Source of the DNA: Phragmites australis
Lineage: Eukaryota > Streptophyta > Magnoliopsida > Poales > Poaceae
Direction of reading: 5' to 3'
NCBI RefSeq assembly: GCF_958298935.1
Contig: NC_084933.1
Location: forward strand, 29,598,334 to 29,662,333
DNA: 64,000 nucleotides
In this document: one piece after another, positions 60,720 through 64,000 of the stretch
Numbering within the stretch: position 1 is the stretch's first letter
Layout: each line of letters begins with the position of its first letter
Program-made: the position numbers and the translations under genes
Notes under the pieces: generated by a model
What the model was told of the DNA's origin: nothing
What the model saw: the letters and a program-made list of their open reading frames with translations, nothing else
Database searches by the model: none

Positions 60720-63700
60720 CAACAACTATATCCAAGCACAGGTTTCGCAAACTTGACTCACATAAATCCGCGAGTCTCAAAATGTTTTTTTAGCTCCTCC
60801 AACACGTCTGGATCGAGCACCTTTTATTCAACTGTATTGAAGAAAAAATGTAGGCTCAGGATAGTCTCGCGAACCTTAATTAAGATGATGTTCCTAATAA
60901 GTACCGTAAGCAGTGATGATGATCATGGGACTTCATCATGGTGAAATTCATTTTCAACTCTTTCACCGAAATAAGTTTTCGATGTTAGACGAGTAACTGA
61001 AGGGAACTTTCACACTGTGCAAGAATCTCGTAAAATTCTTTTTTCATTCTTGGAGAGAGTGATAGTTGCTAGGGTAGGTTTTTTTTTGTCCGTATCATAT
61101 GTATGGAGCTTTGGCTTTAAGCCCATTTCTTTAAGGTCAGTTCGTGCGTTCTCATTATCCTTTTCTTTCCCCTTCATTTGGATCAATGTACCGATCAGAC
61201 TCTCGTAAATATTCTTCTTTATATGCATGTTGTCAATAGAGTGACAAACATTTAATTTTTTCCAATTCTCTAGCTCGAATAGTATTGATTTCTTGTTCCA
61301 TATTCTTAATTGTTTATCATCCTTGGAGGATCATTTTTGCATGTCAAGGACAACACTAATATTTTTAACTTGATTGTGGACATCTTCCCTACTGAAATAC
61401 CTTGGAGGTAACGCTTTCTTCCTTATGTCATCAAATTGATTGTCCATGTTTCGGTACGGGTGCTTCCTGTGAAGGAAACGTCAATGTCTCATGTACACTA
61501 TTTTTTTAGTTGCTCAACCTCAAACTGCATATGTCATCTAAGCGATGGGGGCAAACTTCACCTTTTCTTTTGTTCTGACCTGACAAGTTATGAAGTGCTG
61601 GCAGATCATTGATGGTAACGAACAACATGGTGTGCAAGGTAAAGTACTCTTGCTTATACTGATCCCAAACCTCGATGCCTTCCAACCAGAGTTTCTTAAG
61701 ATCATCGACTAAAGGTCTGAAGTACACATCGATAACGTTGACAGATTGTTTCTGTCCTAATATCAAGATCGACAACATAATATATTTCTGCTTATTACAA
61801 TGCCAGGGTGGAAGGTTATAGATCAACAATAAAACAGGTCAAGTACTATGTGAGTCACTCATGTTACCGAATGAATTCATATCATCTGTGCTCATAGTAA
61901 ACTTAGTATTTCTTAATTCTTCAGCGAACCGATCAAATGTAGAATCAACAATTCTTCACTAAGCGTAATTTGTCAGGTGCCATATCATTGCATCATTCTT
62001 ACGACCCTCCTTATACCAACACGTCAAGTAAACCTCCTTTCTGCTAGCAAACAGATATTTCAGATGGAGAATTACAGTAAAATACTACACCACCTTCCAA
62101 AGATGTTGTAGTGAAAATGACCCCATTACGTCATATTTGTGATTTTAATGATTAATGACAACATAGTTAATAAGATTAACATGTTTATCAAGAATATATG
62201 TTAGTAGGTCTTACAGATGTAATACATGAAGAAGCCACCGAAGTAGGGATAAAGTTTGGTTCAATTGAAGAAGTCTCAGGAGTTTTGTTCTCACCGGATG
62301 GTCTAGTGTTGAATGTGTTGCACACACCGGATAATAAATAGTGCATACAGACAGATGCAATTTTACCTCACCAGATCATCCAGTGTCAAATGGGCAGAAG
62401 CATTGGAGCAATTCCAGCAGAGGTAGTTTCAAGAGTTGAAGTTGAAGATCAACTGACCGGATGATCCGATGTTCAACAGGCAATACACACCGGAGCATTT
62501 GGGTATGGGCATAAGATTTTGAAGGTACCAGATAGTCCGGTGATGAAGCAAGAGTACATCAGACAAATACACTGGACAATTAACAGTACAAAGAGACAGG
62601 CAAAGCTCAAGCCATCGGATGGTCCGGCGATGAAGTCATGTGTACACCATAGCATATTTTCCAGAGAGAGTTGTATTTGGCTCGGATGACTGAGGATTGC
62701 TCACCGGATAGTCTGGTGATGAATTGATAAGCACTAGAGAAGGCACCGGAGCAATTTACACAGAGAAGATGTTGGCTTGGATGACTAAAGTATACTCACC
62801 AGAATGTCCAGTGATGATATTGCAGTATACACCGGAGTGTTCGGTGTTCATAGTGGCTTGATTGGGGTTCCAACGGCTTAGTTTGTGAGAGTGTACTCAC
62901 CGGATGATCCGGTGTTAGTACTATTGTTCTCACCAGATCATCCGATGTTAATAGCTTTTCTGAGCCGCTGGATTAACGGCTAGTACGCGGGTTTAAGGAT
63001 ATAAATACCTCTCCATTCAATCATTTGAGGTTGCTAGAGTCTAGAGAAGTTCATATATACATGAGAAAATATACAAACCACCAAAGTGCTTAAAGTGATC
63101 ATCCAAGTCAATTAAGCATAAGATTAGAGAGTGATTAGTGCTTATAGGGCTAGAGAGTGTGTTGCTAGGTGATTGCTGCCAAGAGAGTGGATCAATGAGT
63201 GATCCAAACTTGTACATCTTGATACACCGATGCTTTGGAGTCTTGCTGACTCGTCGGCAACTTGAGCCGGAGTTGCTCAAGCTTGTTGACATTTTGACTT
63301 GGTGTGGAGTGGCGACGAGAAGCGTTTACAGGCACACGGATACCCTTGCCTTGGTAGCTCAAGTTCCAAAGTGATCATGGCGGCAAGGAAACAGAAGAGA
63401 GGCTAGTGGTGAGACCTTGCCTTGGTGGCTTGGTGGCTTATCCGGGTGGGGGCCTTGCCTTTGTAACTTAGTGGCTCAAGAGCCGTGACCGGGTGTCGAC
63501 CGGGAGTATATCTTTTGTGAAGATCCAACGTGGACTAGGGGTGGTATTCGTGCCATCGATACCACGGGAAAAAAACCTTTGTACCGAGTTTGCTCTCTCT
63601 ACCTTATTTACGTTTTCGCATCTACTTACTTGCAATTTACCTTTTTAGATAGGTTACAAGCGCTTTGATCGGTAGAGAAGACACACTAGATAAACCTAGA

Positions 63701-64000
63701 GCACTTTAAATATAAATTGATATAGGTTTATCTTATATTGTTTTTTAAGCCAAAATAGTTTTAAGTGTCTTAATTCACCTTCCTCTTAGGACGTCACCGA
63801 TCCCTACATATGCCTTTTATTTTCTTGCCTCCGTCCCCATCACCACTGTCATTTCTACACTTATATCGATGGGTTTCACACACGGGATATTGATCCAGCT
63901 CTTCATATTCTTCACGAAACAAGATATAATCCTGCTTACATGCATGTATTTTTTTTTATTTCCAGTTCTAAATGATAAATTATCTTCTTCGTGTCATAGA
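60720..64000 (-). pseudogene. CACTA transposase (TNP2/Transposase_21 type), broken and split by an LTR
   Basis: Read on the minus strand, pieces follow the TNP2 order: EEYEELDQYPVCETHRYKCR (about 63910), then after the LTR interruption VVWYF-like (about 62100), SRKEVYLTCWYKEGRKNDAM (about 62030), LLIYNLPPWHCNKQKYIMLS (about 61830), DVYFRPLVDDLKKLWLEGIE, LHTMLFVTINDLPALHNLSG (about 61620), MHIKKNIYESLIGTLIQMKG (about 61228) and KVLDPDVLEELKKHFETRGF-like (about 60830). Stops and frameshifts separate them. The element continues past the window end; its CACTA termini are not visible. Confidence 0.85.
62107..63808 (+). mobile_element. 1.7-kb LTR (probable solo LTR) inside the CACTA transposase remnant
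   Basis: Starts TGTAGTGAAAATGACCCC and ends GATCCCTACA. It interrupts the transposase frame between the Cys-rich block and the VVWYF block, with no retrotransposon interior next to it, so it is probably a solo LTR. It matches the fragment 44665-46620 in inverse orientation. The upstream third holds about a dozen degenerate palindromes (CACCGGATGATCCGGTG type). No perfect 5-bp duplication is seen (GATGT and TATGC flank it). Confidence 0.75.

Noticed and set aside
62292..62960. CRISPR-like look of regularly recurring short palindromes
   Set aside because: Degenerate repeats, irregular spacing, in a plant LTR; not a CRISPR array.

Overview
This window is plant nuclear DNA from a grass (Poaceae). 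The genes have introns and very GC-rich first exons (the plastid phosphoglycerate dehydrogenase and the asparaginase). The sequence between them is AT-rich and filled with grass-type transposable elements (MITEs, Helitron-like ends, CACTA and LTR elements). No prokaryotic operon, CRISPR array, rRNA or tRNA was recognised. Four genes can be rebuilt exon by exon with phases that close exactly: an ASPGB1-type isoaspartyl peptidase/asparaginase (+, 16129-19394, 330 aa), plastid D-3-phosphoglycerate dehydrogenase (+, 23799-26505, 615 aa), a secreted class III peroxidase (-, 28880-31494, 319 aa) and a group 3 sulfate transporter close to SULTR3;3 (-, 48078-53697, 667 aa). A wall-associated-kinase-like pseudogene lies at about 35.3-36.3 kb.

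Layout: 0-3.2 kb is a decayed Ty1/copia internal region (-) cut by the window edge. 3.2-15.9 kb has no gene that I can support, only dispersed repeats: a ~1 kb foldback element, two Tourist-like MITEs, a TIR element and a Helitron-like unit. 16-31.5 kb is the gene-bearing part. 36.58-47.76 kb is a nest of transposons: a small non-autonomous LTR retrotransposon (-, target duplication TGAAT) carries a young, nearly intact Ty1/copia element (+, 37181-44585, target duplication GCATT) in its 3' LTR. An LTR fragment of a third family sits in its interior, and that fragment holds a non-autonomous hAT (8-bp duplication CTCAAACC). The sulfate transporter follows, then a region with a non-autonomous CACTA element (57.1-58.3 kb). 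From 60.7 kb to the end is a decayed CACTA transposase (-) split by a 1.7-kb LTR-like sequence of the same family as the fragment in the nest, in opposite orientation.

The genes are independent units, not an operon. There is a metabolic thread: asparagine/isoaspartyl turnover, plastid serine synthesis and a group 3 sulfate transporter (serine and sulfide meet in cysteine synthesis). I treat this as neighbourhood only. From memory, unverified, rice chromosome 4 carries the same neighbours in this order, which would make the gene order ancestral in grasses.

Most worth a second look: two separate GC-AG introns (peroxidase intron 1, sulfate transporter intron 1), each the only nearby donor that keeps the protein in frame; the fully resolvable nesting order; a MITE that cut the kinase pseudogene with its TAA duplication still visible; tandem repeats just upstream of the sulfate transporter and the dehydrogenase; and an array of degenerate palindromes inside the 1.7-kb LTR. 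I did not find evidence for a wholly new biological system.
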